From positions 1 through 60,242 of the forward strand of contig NZ_JMTB01000014.1 of the NCBI RefSeq assembly GCF_000734965.1: DNA of 60,242 nucleotides. Direction: 5' to 3'. The stretch comes from Trabulsiella guamensis ATCC 49490. Its GTDB lineage: Bacteria > Pseudomonadota > Gammaproteobacteria > Enterobacterales > Enterobacteriaceae. Below are positions 38,345-46,682 of this stretch, one piece after another (position 1 is the stretch's first letter; each line of letters begins with the position of its first letter). The position numbers and the translations under genes are program-made. The notes under the pieces are model-generated. The model did no database searches. It was not told the origin of the DNA and saw only the letters and a program-made list of their open reading frames with translations.

Positions 38345-39136
38345 ATGGCAGTCGCAGATTTGGATAAGCAGCCAGATTCTGTCTCTTCAGTTCTGAAAGT
38401 CTTTGGCATTCTGCAGGCGCTTGGGGAAGAGCGCGAAATTGGTATTACCGAACTGTCGCAGCGCGTCATGATGTCGAAAAGCACGGTCTATCGCTTTTTG
38501 CAAACCATGAAATCACTGGGATATGTGGCGCAGGAAGGCGAGTCTGAAAAGTATTCTCTGACACTCAAACTGTTTGAGCTGGGCGCTCGTGCGCTGCAAA
38601 ACGTGGATCTGATCCGTAGCGCAGACATTCAGATGCGTGATTTGTCGCGTCTGACGAAGGAGACCATTCACCTCGGCGCGCTGGATGAAGACAGTATTGT
38701 TTATATCCATAAAATTGACTCGATGTATAACCTGCGCATGTACTCGCGCGTAGGTCGCCGCAACCCGCTGTACAGCACCGCGATTGGTAAAGTCCTGCTG
38801 GCGTGGCGTGATAAAGACGAAGCGGTGCAAATTCTCGACGGGGTGGAGTATAAGCGCAGTACTGAGCGCACCATTACCAGTACGCAGGATCTGCTGCCGG
38901 TGCTCGATAAAGTCCGTGAGCAGGGCTACGGTGAAGATAACGAAGAGCAGGAAGAAGGGTTGCGTTGTATCGCTGTGCCGGTTTTTGACCGTTTTGGCGT
39001 GGTGATTGCGGGTCTGAGTATTTCGTTCCCGACGCTGCGTTTTTCCGAAGAGCGCTTACACGAATACGTGAAAATGTTGCACAGCGCGGCGGCGAAAATC
39101 TCTGAGCAGATGGGCTATAACGACTATCCGTTCTGA
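38345..39136 (+). CDS. kdgR: KdgR, IclR-family repressor of 2-keto-3-deoxygluconate genes
   Basis: Represses pectin/hexuronate breakdown genes (kdgK, kdgT, eda and others) until 2-keto-3-deoxygluconate binds. The 263 residues have an N-terminal winged helix (about 13-75: ITELSQRVMMSKSTVYRFLQ) and an IclR effector domain (about 90-260: ETIHLGALDEDSIVYIHKID, GLRCIAVPVFDRFG). KdgR and the eda gene at 5.6 kb belong to the same catabolic network. Confidence 0.97.
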   Translation: MAVADLDKQPDSVSSVLKVFGILQALGEEREIGITELSQRVMMSKSTVYRFLQTMKSLGYVAQEGESEKYSLTLKLFELGARALQNVDLIRSADIQMRDLSRLTKETIHLGALDEDSIVYIHKIDSMYNLRMYSRVGRRNPLYSTAIGKVLLAWRDKDEAVQILDGVEYKRSTERTITSTQDLLPVLDKVREQGYGEDNEEQEEGLRCIAVPVFDRFGVVIAGLSISFPTLRFSEERLHEYVKMLHSAAAKISEQMGYNDYPF

Positions 39137-39152
39137 GCATCGTCGTAAGATG

Positions 39153-39180
39153 AAAAACGCCGCGTTATCGCGGCGTTTTC
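39153..39180. terminator. Terminator between kdgR and yobH
   Basis: ACGCCGCG-TTAT-CGCGGCGT stem with A and T runs on both sides serves convergent kdgR and yobH. Confidence 0.85.
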
Positions 39181-39181
39181 G

Positions 39182-39421
39182 TTAACTTTCATCGACGACG
39201 GTCGAACTTTTTCGCAGTACCGGACAGTCCGTCAGTCCAATGATCCCGCTGTCGGTATGAACATACTGTGCGGTACTGACGCCGCGAGCAGTAAGATACT
39301 TGCATTGTAAGCCCAATCCACCCACATTCTCTTTGCTGCCAATGAGCACGCCATAGCCGCTGAGCAAAATAGCAATCCACGCGATAGCCAGCACAATAAT
39401 TGAACGAATAATTAAACGCAT
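39182..39421 (-). CDS. yobH: YobH, small membrane-anchored protein
   Basis: A 79-residue conserved enterobacterial protein of unknown function. A hydrophobic segment at residues 3-24 (LIIRSIIVLAIAWIAILLSG) is followed by a soluble part with GSKENVGGLGLQCKYLTARG and two Cys residues. It resembles E. coli YobH over its full length. It lies between kdgR and mgrB in the conserved order. Confidence 0.92.
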   Translation of the reverse strand: MRLIIRSIIVLAIAWIAILLSGYGVLIGSKENVGGLGLQCKYLTARGVSTAQYVHTDSGIIGLTDCPVLRKSSTVVDES

Positions 39422-39580
39422 TGCTGCCTCTTTTTATGAATCATAGCGATAACAGGTTAACGCAGCGGTTGACTGAAACAAGTCAATGATTCCTAAAATG
39501 ATCAGAACGGATTACAGTGAGTCACCGTTTAAGGTAGGAGTGATAACCTGATTTCAGTATGAATTATCCCGGAGAGTGGA

Positions 39581-39724
39581 GTGAAAAAATATCGGTGGGT
39601 TATCCTGGCTGTCATCTTGCTGTTGTGTGTACTGCTCTGGACGCAGACCATCAACGTGATGTGCGATCAGGATGTACAGTTCTTCAGTGGGATCTGTACC
39701 ATCAACAAGTTCATCCCCTGGTAA
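39581..39724 (+). CDS. mgrB: MgrB, small membrane inhibitor of PhoQ
   Basis: A 47-residue inner-membrane peptide that feeds back on the PhoQ sensor; its loss causes polymyxin resistance in relatives. The frame begins at a GTG (39581) with GGAGAG upstream: [20 protein letters not shown] (single helix), then a periplasmic part with [14 protein letters not shown] and final INKFIPW. Both functional cysteines are intact, so the gene looks active. A degenerate PhoP-box-like CGTTTA half-site sits at 39526-39531. Confidence 0.95.
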   Translation: MKKYRWVILAVILLLCVLLWTQTINVMCDQDVQFFSGICTINKFIPW

Positions 39725-39797
39725 GACATTTTATGCTCGAATGATTTCCTTCCTGAATGCGAGTGGTAAAATAGACTGTTATTTTTGAGGTGGTGAA

Positions 39798-40082
39798 ATG
39801 AGTGACTTACTGAATTCCGGGGTTTTGAATCTGGCATCGCTGGCGATGTCTGTGCTGTTGCTGGTTGTTGGTCTGGTACTGTGGTTTTTCGTCAATCGGG
39901 CCAGCTCACGCGCGAACGAGCAGATTGAACTGCTTGAAGCGTTGTTGGATCAGCAGAAGCGTCAGACTGTGCTGTTAAGACGCCTTTGTGAAGCAAACGA
40001 ACCGGAAAAAGAGGAGCCTGCGGTGCAGGCGAACGTGAAGCCGCAGGACGATGACATGATTCGTCTGGTTGCCGAGCGCTAA
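39798..40082 (+). CDS. yebO: YebO, small membrane protein
   Basis: A 94-residue protein of unknown function with one N-terminal helix (about 11-33: LASLAMSVLLLVVGLVLWFF) and a charged coiled-coil-like tail (NEQIELLEALLDQQKRQTVLLRR). It is conserved next to mgrB. GAGGTGG precedes the ATG. Confidence 0.93.
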   Translation: MSDLLNSGVLNLASLAMSVLLLVVGLVLWFFVNRASSRANEQIELLEALLDQQKRQTVLLRRLCEANEPEKEEPAVQANVKPQDDDMIRLVAER

Positions 40083-40753
40083 TCTTCGCTGCACGTCTTC
40101 CCGGTAACGACAATCTGCCAGATACCGGGACAGACGTCATCATTTCGCACCATCATGGTGCGCCTTTTCTGTTGGCATTTTCTTTTACCGTTTCGTTTAA
40201 GTTTAAATTAACGGTTATTATTGTTGGTTTATGCATTAAATCACTCACTGAAACTTTAATTTCCACTTTTTCAATATTCAAAGCTATTTTTTAGCGAAAC
40301 GTTTTTATATGCCTCGCGATGAAGCACTGTCATTAAAATTTCATTATTATGGTGCAAGATAGGCTTTATTCATTCGCATTCCCTTACACGGAAAGCGAAA
40401 CCGTAAGCAAGGTTGTTTACGCCTCTTTTAACATTTTTTGTTAAACCGGGTGCGCATGACTATGCACAAATCAGCGAAGGATATAAAAAATTGCCTGATA
40501 TAAACAGGGACAACTGGACGAAGCGCGAGTGTTGGTCTATGGTGAAAATGTCTATGATTATCAGCATGTGCGCGCGTTTTTCAAACACTTGCTGAGAGTG
40601 GTTCAACTGAGAACATTGCGCATAAATGTGCAGAGGATCGAAAGACGAACAACGATTTTGTGCGACCGATCGTGACACGTTTAAAAATGGCTTGCCATTA
40701 TTATCGTTGTGTGTGATAACACGTTTTGGGTTAAACGAGGTACAGTTCTGTTT
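40083..40753. other. 671-base intergenic and leader region before yobF-cspC
   Basis: It begins with the yebO terminator. A TTTAAC-AT6-GTTAAA hairpin lies near 40427-40446. Two tiny frames occur (ATG at 40457, 15 codons; ATG at 40539, 18 codons) with poor support. No protein or RNA gene is recognised. The length suggests a long regulated 5' leader for the cold-shock operon. Confidence 0.5.
40146..40169 (+). terminator. yebO terminator
   Basis: CGCACC (40146-40151) and GGTGCG (40157-40162) form a stem followed by CCTTTTCT, 64 bases after yebO. Confidence 0.7.
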
Positions 40754-40828
40754 ATGTATGGCATTTTCAGTAAAGAAGTCCTGAGTAAACACGTTGACGT
40801 TGAATACCGCTTCTCTGCCGAACCTTAA
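40754..40828 (+). CDS. yobF: YobF, truncated after 24 codons
   Basis: YobF is a 47-residue stress-induced small protein co-transcribed with cspC in E. coli. Here the frame starts at ATG 40754 ([20 protein letters not shown]) and stops at TAA 40826-40828. The DNA beyond still resembles yobF. Relative to E. coli there is a one-base loss at the stop and a compensating gain near 40866-40868, so the distal CLRAKKT part is back in the original frame but unread. Either a short YobF is made or the gene is decaying. Confidence 0.75.
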   Translation: MYGIFSKEVLSKHVDVEYRFSAEP

Positions 40829-40909
40829 TTAGTGCCTCATGCAGTCATGTCTCAGTTTTATCTATGTAAGTGCCTTCGGGCGAAGAAAACACTCTAAGGA
40901 ATTTTGCAA

Positions 40910-41119
40910 ATGGCAAAGATTAAAGGTCAAGTTAAGTGGTTCAACGAATCTAAAGGTTTTGGATTCATTACTCCGGCTGACGGCAGCAAAGATGTATTCG
41001 TACACTTCTCTGCTATTCAGGGTAATGGTTTTAAAACTCTGGCCGAAGGTCAGAACGTTGAGTTTGAAATTCAGGACGGTCAGAAAGGCCCGGCTGCAGT
41101 TAACGTAACTGCTATCTGA
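40910..41119 (+). CDS. cspC: Cold-shock-like protein CspC
   Basis: Single cold-shock domain RNA/ssDNA-binding protein of 69 residues, an antiterminator that stabilises rpoS and other mRNAs; expressed constitutively. The RNP1 motif KGFGFITP and RNP2 VFVHFS are intact. The start [11 protein letters not shown] at 40910 has AAGGA upstream. It follows yobF by 81 bases. Confidence 0.97.
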
Positions 41120-41168
41120 ATCCAGCACCACTGATCTTGTTGCGCGTCCTGCGCGCACCATCAGCCAT

Positions 41169-41194
41169 AAAGCCTCGCATCTGCGGGGCTTTTT
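41169..41194 (+). terminator. cspC terminator
   Basis: AAGCCTCGCA pairs with TGCGGGGCTT (one G-T pair), followed by T residues. Confidence 0.82.
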
Positions 41195-41270
41195 CATGGC
41201 CGCAATCCGCTCGAAATTCCCGTGCGATGGCGGTACACTTCGCCCTTCGTAGAATGTCCCCGGAGTTGTC

Positions 41271-42065
41271 ATGTCTTACAGTTGTCCTCTTTGCCACGCC
41301 CCGCTGACGCGCCGTGAAAACAGTTATATCTGCCCGCAGCGGCATCAGTTTGACCTGGCGAAAGAGGGTTATGTGAATCTGCTTCCCGTTCAGCACAAGC
41401 GCTCGCGCGATCCGGGTGACAGTGCAGAGATGATGAACGCCCGTCGCGCGTTTCTTGATGCCGGGCATTACCAGCCACTACGCGACGCCATTTGTCAGCA
41501 ACTGGAACAAACAGGCGCGGCGCAACTGCTCGATATCGGCTGTGGAGAAGGGTATTACACCCATGCTTTTGCAGAGATTGTTTCGCAGACCTGGGGGCTG
41601 GATGTTTCAAAGGCGGCGATACGCGCCGGAGCAAAGCGTTATCCGCAGGTGAATTTTTGCGTGGCATCCAGCCAGCGTCTGCCGTTTGACGATAATAGTA
41701 TGGACACGGTTGTGCGGATTTACGCACCCTGTAATCCGCAGGAGCTGGCGCGCGTTGTTCGCCCGGGAGGCTGGGTTTTCACCGCCACGCCGGGGCCTCG
41801 TCATTTGATGGAATTAAAAGGGCTGATTTACGAAGAGGTTCATTTGCATGCGCCGCACAGCGAACAACTGGAAGGTTTTACGCTACAACAGTACAAGCAG
41901 GTAGCGTATCGAATGACGCTGTCAGGGCTGGAAGCGGTGGCGCTGTTACAAATGACGCCGTTTGCCTGGCGAGCCAGACCTGACGTGTGGGAAAAACTGC
42001 AACAGCAGAAGGAATTCCACTGTCAGACCGACTTTGCGATTCACTCCTGGCAGCGCGACGCTTAA
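41271..42065 (+). CDS. rlmA: 23S rRNA m1G745 methyltransferase RlmA
   Basis: Methylates G745 of 23S rRNA. The 264 residues open with a zinc finger ([21 protein letters not shown], Cys and His ligands), then the AdoMet site [15 protein letters not shown] near residue 84. The segment after it is about five residues shorter than in E. coli. The stop overlaps the stop of convergent mntP by four bases. Confidence 0.95.
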   Translation: MSYSCPLCHAPLTRRENSYICPQRHQFDLAKEGYVNLLPVQHKRSRDPGDSAEMMNARRAFLDAGHYQPLRDAICQQLEQTGAAQLLDIGCGEGYYTHAFAEIVSQTWGLDVSKAAIRAGAKRYPQVNFCVASSQRLPFDDNSMDTVVRIYAPCNPQELARVVRPGGWVFTATPGPRHLMELKGLIYEEVHLHAPHSEQLEGFTLQQYKQVAYRMTLSGLEAVALLQMTPFAWRARPDVWEKLQQQKEFHCQTDFAIHSWQRDA

Positions 42066-42628
42066 CCGGCGAAGTGGCTCCAGAGGATCTGCGAGCCGAT
42101 GCCAATCAGCACAATTCCGCCGAGGATTTCCGCCCGTTTGCCGAGCAGCGGGCCGATAAAGCGACCGATCATCATCCCGAGGGTTGACATGATCAGCGTG
42201 GCGCAGCCGATTGCCAGCGCAGTGGTGATAATGCTGACCTGCAGAAAGGCGAGACCCACGCCAACGGCCATGGCGTCCAGGCTGGTGGCAATTGCGGTGG
42301 TCACCAGCAGCCAGAAACCATGCCGGTTTGGCGCCAGCGTTTCTTCGTCATCATCACCGCGCACCCCTTCCACAATCATTCGTACGCCGAGAAAAACCAA
42401 CAGCACAAAGGCGATCCAGTGGTTCCATTCCAGCACAAACTGGCTTGCGAGCATGCCAAGCCCCCAGCCGATCAGCGGGGTCAGGGTTTCGATGACGCCA
42501 AAGATAAGGCCGGTTCGCAGGGCTTCGGAGAATTTGGGTTTATGCAGCGTCGCGCCTTTCCCGATCGACGCAGCGAAAGCGTCCATCGACATGCCAAACG
42601 CGAGAAGAATTGTGGCAGATAAATTCAT
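42062..42628 (-). CDS. mntP: Manganese exporter MntP
   Basis: Inner-membrane Mn(II) efflux pump of 188 residues with six helices. Two homologous halves each carry the conserved acidic motif: [13 protein letters not shown] (residues 13-25) and [15 protein letters not shown] (about 114-128). Expression is expected to rise with manganese through MntR and the leader riboswitch upstream. Convergent with rlmA. Confidence 0.97.
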   Translation of the reverse strand: MNLSATILLAFGMSMDAFAASIGKGATLHKPKFSEALRTGLIFGVIETLTPLIGWGLGMLASQFVLEWNHWIAFVLLVFLGVRMIVEGVRGDDDEETLAPNRHGFWLLVTTAIATSLDAMAVGVGLAFLQVSIITTALAIGCATLIMSTLGMMIGRFIGPLLGKRAEILGGIVLIGIGSQILWSHFAG

Positions 42629-42644
42629 GGGTGTGTCCTGACCG

Positions 42645-42832
42645 GGGTATCTCCATATGACACATCACTGCCCCCAGTAAACATACGCCATAACCGGCGT
42701 ACAGCAGCGGATGTGTCTATGGTCTCGCCTGATGCACCAGCGGGCTGGTCATCCGTACGTACCACGTTTTGCAACGAGTATGTTGATACGTACATTTCCG
42801 GGAAAGGAAATCGGCTACTCCCCAACGACGGG
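42645..42832 (-). promoter_or_regulatory. yybP-ykoY manganese riboswitch in the mntP leader
   Basis: On the minus strand the leader carries the diagnostic TTGGGGAGTAGCC (about 42813-42829), then a hairpin and a second conserved region with CAACATACT. The mntP start follows. Such aptamers bind Mn(II) and turn on mntP in E. coli. Boundaries are approximate. Confidence 0.8.
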
Positions 42833-42965
42833 CGCAACCTTAACATATTTTTTGAATATAAAACAATAACAGGCAATCATTATTTATATTACTTATTGAT
42901 AACGATTTTCATTTAAATTTATTGGTAATAAAATCGTTAATAAATATGAGGGAATGAACGCCGGG

Positions 42966-42985
42966 ATTATAGCCATTGCTATATT
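42966..42985. promoter_or_regulatory. MntR-like box 1 upstream of mntP
   Basis: On the minus strand AATATAGCAATGGCTATAAT fits the E. coli MntR site AACATAGCAAAGGCTATGTT at most positions. It lies upstream of the mntP leader. Confidence 0.65.
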
Positions 42986-43008
42986 ACGCACTGCAAAGAA
43001 CGCAGCAA

Positions 43009-43028
43009 AATATAGCGCTGGCTATATG
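43009..43028. promoter_or_regulatory. MntR-like box 2, near the 3' end of yobD
   Basis: AATATAGCGCTGGCTATATG has the same AATATAGC..GGCTATAT halves as box 1, 43 bases from it and six bases beyond the yobD stop. Confidence 0.55.
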
Positions 43029-43034
43029 TTTAAC

Positions 43035-43493
43035 TTATTGAGTTGAAACGAGAAATTTATATATTTTTTCCAGATCGTCGATATTCCGCACGCGAACGAG
43101 CAACCGCCGTTGTTCTAATTGCATCACCAGTACGCCGTCCTCAGATAAATTCATCTCTTTAATGCGGTTATAATTTATCCAGACGTTGGCGAAGAAAAAT
43201 CCCGTTGTTTTAAACAGTATTCTCGGGGTGCGGATCCAGAACAGATACAACCCCATTAATGCCAGCGCGCTGAGCAGCCAGGTGGTCACGATCGCGCCAT
43301 GTTGCGTCACGTTGTTATAGATAAGAATGGCAACCAGACCGACAAAGATAATCCCGTCCACACGGTTACGGCGCAGCAGGGGAATGGAGAGCAGCAGGGG
43401 GCCGTTGCGGCGTGGCATGATGAACTGATCATAGATGGCGTAAGCGAGCAGGGCGACGATAAAAATAACCAGTATCCAGTCCGTGATTGTCAT
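43035..43493 (-). CDS. yobD: YobD, DUF986 inner-membrane protein
   Basis: A 152-residue membrane protein of unknown function with about three helices ([53 protein letters not shown] in part) and a C-terminal cytoplasmic part ending [19 protein letters not shown]. The start MTITDW at 43493 gives E. coli length; the upstream open frame crosses the man terminator and is not coding. Conserved between mntP and manZ. Confidence 0.93.
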   Translation of the reverse strand: MTITDWILVIFIVALLAYAIYDQFIMPRRNGPLLLSIPLLRRNRVDGIIFVGLVAILIYNNVTQHGAIVTTWLLSALALMGLYLFWIRTPRILFKTTGFFFANVWINYNRIKEMNLSEDGVLVMQLEQRRLLVRVRNIDDLEKIYKFLVSTQ

Positions 43494-43506
43494 TAAGCCT
43501 CCGGAT

Positions 43507-43536
43507 AAAAAATACCGGGGGCACAGGCCCCCGGTA
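43507..43536 (-). terminator. manXYZ terminator
   Basis: TACCGGGGGC and GCCCCCGGTA form a perfect 10-bp stem with loop ACAG; on the minus strand it is followed by T6. Confidence 0.92.
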
Positions 43537-43549
43537 TACAGCGAACAGA

Positions 43550-44401
43550 TTACAGACCCAGCAGACCGATAGCGTAACCCACGATACCGATGACGAAGAA
43601 GCCAACGATGATCCACAGCGGGTTCACTTTCTTACGCAACAGCCACATACAGGCGAAAGTCAGCAACAGCGGCACAAGGCCCGGCATCAGCTGGTCAAGG
43701 ATGGTCTGTACCGTGGTAACACGCGTCTGGCCATCCTGACCGGTGATGGTCGACACCACCAGCGGGATGTTCACATGCGTCCACTTGTTAACCAGCGCCC
43801 CCATGACGAACAGACCGAGGATTGACGCCCCCTCCGTCAGTTTCTGCAGGAAGCCGCCGCCCATATCCTGAACGATATCTACCCCTTTACGGTAACCGTA
43901 TGCCACGCCATAGTAACGGGTCAGCAGACGCACCAGGTTGAACAGGACGAAGAACAGCAACGGACCCAGCAGACTGCCGCTCATCGCGATACCAGCACCC
44001 AGTGCCGCAAATACCGGACGTACGGTACCCCAGAAAATCGGGTCGCCGACACCCGCCAGCGGTCCCATCAGACCAACTTTGATACCGTTGATGGCACCGT
44101 CGTCGATCTCCGCACCGTTAGCGCGCTGCTCTTCCATCGCCAGCGTAACACCCAGAACCGGCGCCGCTACGTAAGGATGGGTGTTGAAGAATTCCAGGTG
44201 ACGCTTAATCGCCTGACGACGCGCATCGTTGTTCTCCGGATACAGGCGTTTAATCGCCGGCACCATTGAGAAGCAGAAACCCAGCGCCTGCATACGTTCG
44301 AAGTTCCATGAACCCTGGAACAGGTTGGAACGGATGAACACGCCACGAATATCACCCGGAGTGAGTTTTTTCTCGGTAGTAGTTTTAGTGATATCAACCA
44401 T
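43550..44401 (-). CDS. manZ: Mannose PTS component IID
   Basis: Membrane subunit of the mannose phosphotransferase system that imports and phosphorylates mannose, glucose and glucosamine. The 283 residues match E. coli ManZ ([59 protein letters not shown]). The ATG at 44399-44401 (MVDITKTT) is preferred; a GTG nine bases earlier is in frame. Last gene of manXYZ, followed by a terminator. Confidence 0.97.
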   Translation of the reverse strand: MVDITKTTTEKKLTPGDIRGVFIRSNLFQGSWNFERMQALGFCFSMVPAIKRLYPENNDARRQAIKRHLEFFNTHPYVAAPVLGVTLAMEEQRANGAEIDDGAINGIKVGLMGPLAGVGDPIFWGTVRPVFAALGAGIAMSGSLLGPLLFFVLFNLVRLLTRYYGVAYGYRKGVDIVQDMGGGFLQKLTEGASILGLFVMGALVNKWTHVNIPLVVSTITGQDGQTRVTTVQTILDQLMPGLVPLLLTFACMWLLRKKVNPLWIIVGFFVIGIVGYAIGLLGL

Positions 44402-44413
44402 TTCGCTCACCTG

Positions 44414-45214
44414 TTAGTCCAGTTCGTTATCGAGATCGTTATTACCAGCGGCCTGTACGGGCCCACCCGCGACGCGGTTGTATTTCGGGCTCAGCTGGAT
44501 GTACAGAATCGCCATCACTGCGCCGATAACACCCAGAGCAACCAGGTTGAAGTTAGTAAATGCCGCGGTGACGAAACCGAGGTAGAAGAACGGCATCAGG
44601 TAGCCTGCACGCATCATGTTGATGACCATTGCGTAACCAACAACCACGATCATGCCACCGGCGATGTTCAGACCACTGGTCACCACTTCCGGAATTGCGT
44701 TCAGCATGCCCTGAACTTCACTCGTACCGACAGAAATTGCCACGATAACCGCCGGGATGGCGATACGCATTGCCTGCAGGAAGAGGGAAGAGACGTGGAT
44801 CCAGGAAAGCGCAGTCAGGTTGCCGCTTTCGGCCGCCTTATCTGCAGCGTGCTGGAAGGCAACGGTAATAGTACGAACGATAATGGTCAGTACCTGGCCT
44901 GCTGCAGCCAGTGGAATAGCCAGCGCGATACCGGCGCCGATGCTCTGACCCCCTGCAATAACCAGAACGGTAGAAATGATGGAGGCGAGTGCCGCATCAG
45001 GTGCTACCGCCGCACCGATGTTCATCCAGCCCAGCGCGATCATTTCCAGGGTACCACCGATGATGATGCCTTTCTGCATATCACCTAAAACGATACCGAT
45101 TAACGTACAGGCCACCAACGGACGGTGGAACTGAAATTCATCAAGTACGGATTCCATACCTGCAATACACGCGACGATGAACACCAGCACAATCTGAAGA
45201 GTGGTAATCTCCAT
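44414..45214 (-). CDS. manY: Mannose PTS component IIC
   Basis: Sugar-translocating membrane subunit, 266 residues, nearly identical to E. coli ManY along its length (IVLVFIVACIAGMESVLDEF, IALGWMNIGAAVAPDAALAS). It forms the channel with ManZ and is also the entry route for phage lambda DNA and some bacteriocins in E. coli. It sits 12 bases before manZ. Confidence 0.97.
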   Translation of the reverse strand: MEITTLQIVLVFIVACIAGMESVLDEFQFHRPLVACTLIGIVLGDMQKGIIIGGTLEMIALGWMNIGAAVAPDAALASIISTVLVIAGGQSIGAGIALAIPLAAAGQVLTIIVRTITVAFQHAADKAAESGNLTALSWIHVSSLFLQAMRIAIPAVIVAISVGTSEVQGMLNAIPEVVTSGLNIAGGMIVVVGYAMVINMMRAGYLMPFFYLGFVTAAFTNFNLVALGVIGAVMAILYIQLSPKYNRVAGGPVQAAGNNDLDNELD

Positions 45215-45263
45215 TGTACTTCTCCTATAACATAAGCCTTAAGTGTGAAAACCAGCGCCGGTG

Positions 45264-46226
45264 TTATTTGCCGACCTTGCTGATCAAATCCATCATTTTC
45301 AATTTCGGGTCGTTGGACACTTTACGCACTTCCAGCTCAATACCGCGAGCGTTCAGTTTGTTAAATGCTTCGATATCTTTTTCATCGACCGAAACGGCGT
45401 TGTTTACCTGGGTTTTACCCTGACGATAAGCCATACCACCGATGTTAACGGACGTGATCTTCACGCCGCCTTCAACGATGCGCTCAACATCTGTTGGGTT
45501 GGTAAACAGCAGCATGACGCGGTCACCTGCATATTTCGGATTGTTATAGACGCGAATCATTTTCTCCACGTCGACGACATGCGCTGTGACACCTGGCGGC
45601 GCCACCTGCGTCAGCAGGGTTTTACGCACGGTGTCCGCCGCGACTTCATCGCTGACGACAATGATTCGGGTGACGTTAGTTTCTTTGGTCCAGCGAGTGG
45701 CTACCTGACCGTGGATTAAGCGGTCGTCGATACGCGCGAGTCCAATGACCATGTAATCGTTGGGACCCATAGGCTTCGCAGGCGCAGCTGCTCGCGGTGC
45801 TGCTGCTACTGGCGCGGCTTTCTCGACCGGTTTGGCTTTGAGCGCTTTCACGCCCTCGCGTCCGGTTTCGACGGCCAGCGCGACCAGATCGTCATAACTC
45901 GGATCGTCATCACGCGCCATTAAGGTTTCGACCAGCATCGGAATATTGACGCCCGCCACCACATCGTAATGCTCTTTATCGACGACAATGCGACTTGCCG
46001 CATTAAACGGACTGCCGCCCCATGTATCGACGAGAAACAGCACACCTTTACTGGTGTCGAGACTGGCCAACTTCGCGTTGTATTTCTCGATGAGCGTTTC
46101 TGCGTTTTCGCCTGGGACGAAATCAATCCAGCCGACGTTCTCCTGCTCGCCCAGCAACATTTCTGCTGTTTTCAGCAGTTGTTCTGCAGCCCAACCATGT
46201 GTGCCTATCACAATAGCAATCGTCAC
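45264..46226 (-). CDS. manX: Mannose PTS component IIAB
   Basis: Cytoplasmic phosphocarrier of 320 residues. The IIA domain (1 to about 135) has phospho-His10 in VIGTHGWAAE. An Ala/Pro linker (AAPVAAAPRAAAPAKP) joins it to the IIB domain with its active His in RIDDRLIHGQVATRW. The start is GTG at 46224-46226 with GGAGG nearby, as in E. coli. First gene of the operon; an Mlc-like operator lies upstream. Confidence 0.97.
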   Translation of the reverse strand: MTIAIVIGTHGWAAEQLLKTAEMLLGEQENVGWIDFVPGENAETLIEKYNAKLASLDTSKGVLFLVDTWGGSPFNAASRIVVDKEHYDVVAGVNIPMLVETLMARDDDPSYDDLVALAVETGREGVKALKAKPVEKAAPVAAAPRAAAPAKPMGPNDYMVIGLARIDDRLIHGQVATRWTKETNVTRIIVVSDEVAADTVRKTLLTQVAPPGVTAHVVDVEKMIRVYNNPKYAGDRVMLLFTNPTDVERIVEGGVKITSVNIGGMAYRQGKTQVNNAVSVDEKDIEAFNKLNARGIELEVRKVSNDPKLKMMDLISKVGK

Positions 46227-46345
46227 TTGCTACCTCCTCTTATTATCTATTTATGCACCACTGCCTATAGATGCACCTTGAGACTTTGTCAGTAACCGAA
46301 TCGATTCAGACAAGGGTTCGAGCATAAAAAATTAAGACTTCCGCG

Positions 46346-46373
46346 AATTATTTTAGATAGTGAAAAAATAATT
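46346..46373. promoter_or_regulatory. Mlc-like operator of manXYZ
   Basis: AATTATTTT (46346-46354) and AAAAAATAATT (46363-46373) form the interrupted AT-rich palindrome typical of Mlc sites. A second weaker match (ATAATTTT..AAAAAAT) lies near 46410-46433. Mlc represses manXYZ in E. coli. Confidence 0.55.
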
Positions 46374-46682
46374 AATGTGATGAAGATCCGTAATTTAGTT
46401 ATAGACGATTAATAATTTTGCGATGCAAAAAATCGTGTTTTTTGCAAATTCAGGTAAATCTTTGCGTCAAACCGGGATTCTTTGATATGTTTACCTCCAG
46501 TTTAATCAGACAGGAGTACAGGGTTAAGCCCGCTATATGGACCGTCACCGACGCCACATCCTTTTCAGGTGCCTCGCCACCTGGCAAACCGGCGCCTCGC
46601 GCCAGCCTCGTTTTTCACCCGTTATTGTCACGCCTGCCGGAACCCCCGGTACGATGGCTTACGCCCGTAGCAGGAGACAGAC
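46374..46682. other. manX-yoaE divergent intergenic region with GC-rich hairpins
   Basis: It holds the manX promoter region and the yoaE leader. Two strong hairpins lie around 46567-46604: CAGGTG-CCTCGC-CACCTG-type, then GGCGC-CTC-GCGCC, ending in a short T run (CGTTTTTC). They could form an attenuator before yoaE. No small gene is evident. Confidence 0.5.

Noticed and set aside
39455-39472. GGTTAA..GGTTGA repeat upstream of mgrB as a PhoP box
   Set aside because: The half-sites are 12 bases apart rather than 11, so phasing is wrong for PhoP.
39559-39744. 61-codon plus-strand frame overlapping mgrB
   Set aside because: Out of frame with MgrB, whose 47 codons match the known peptide precisely.
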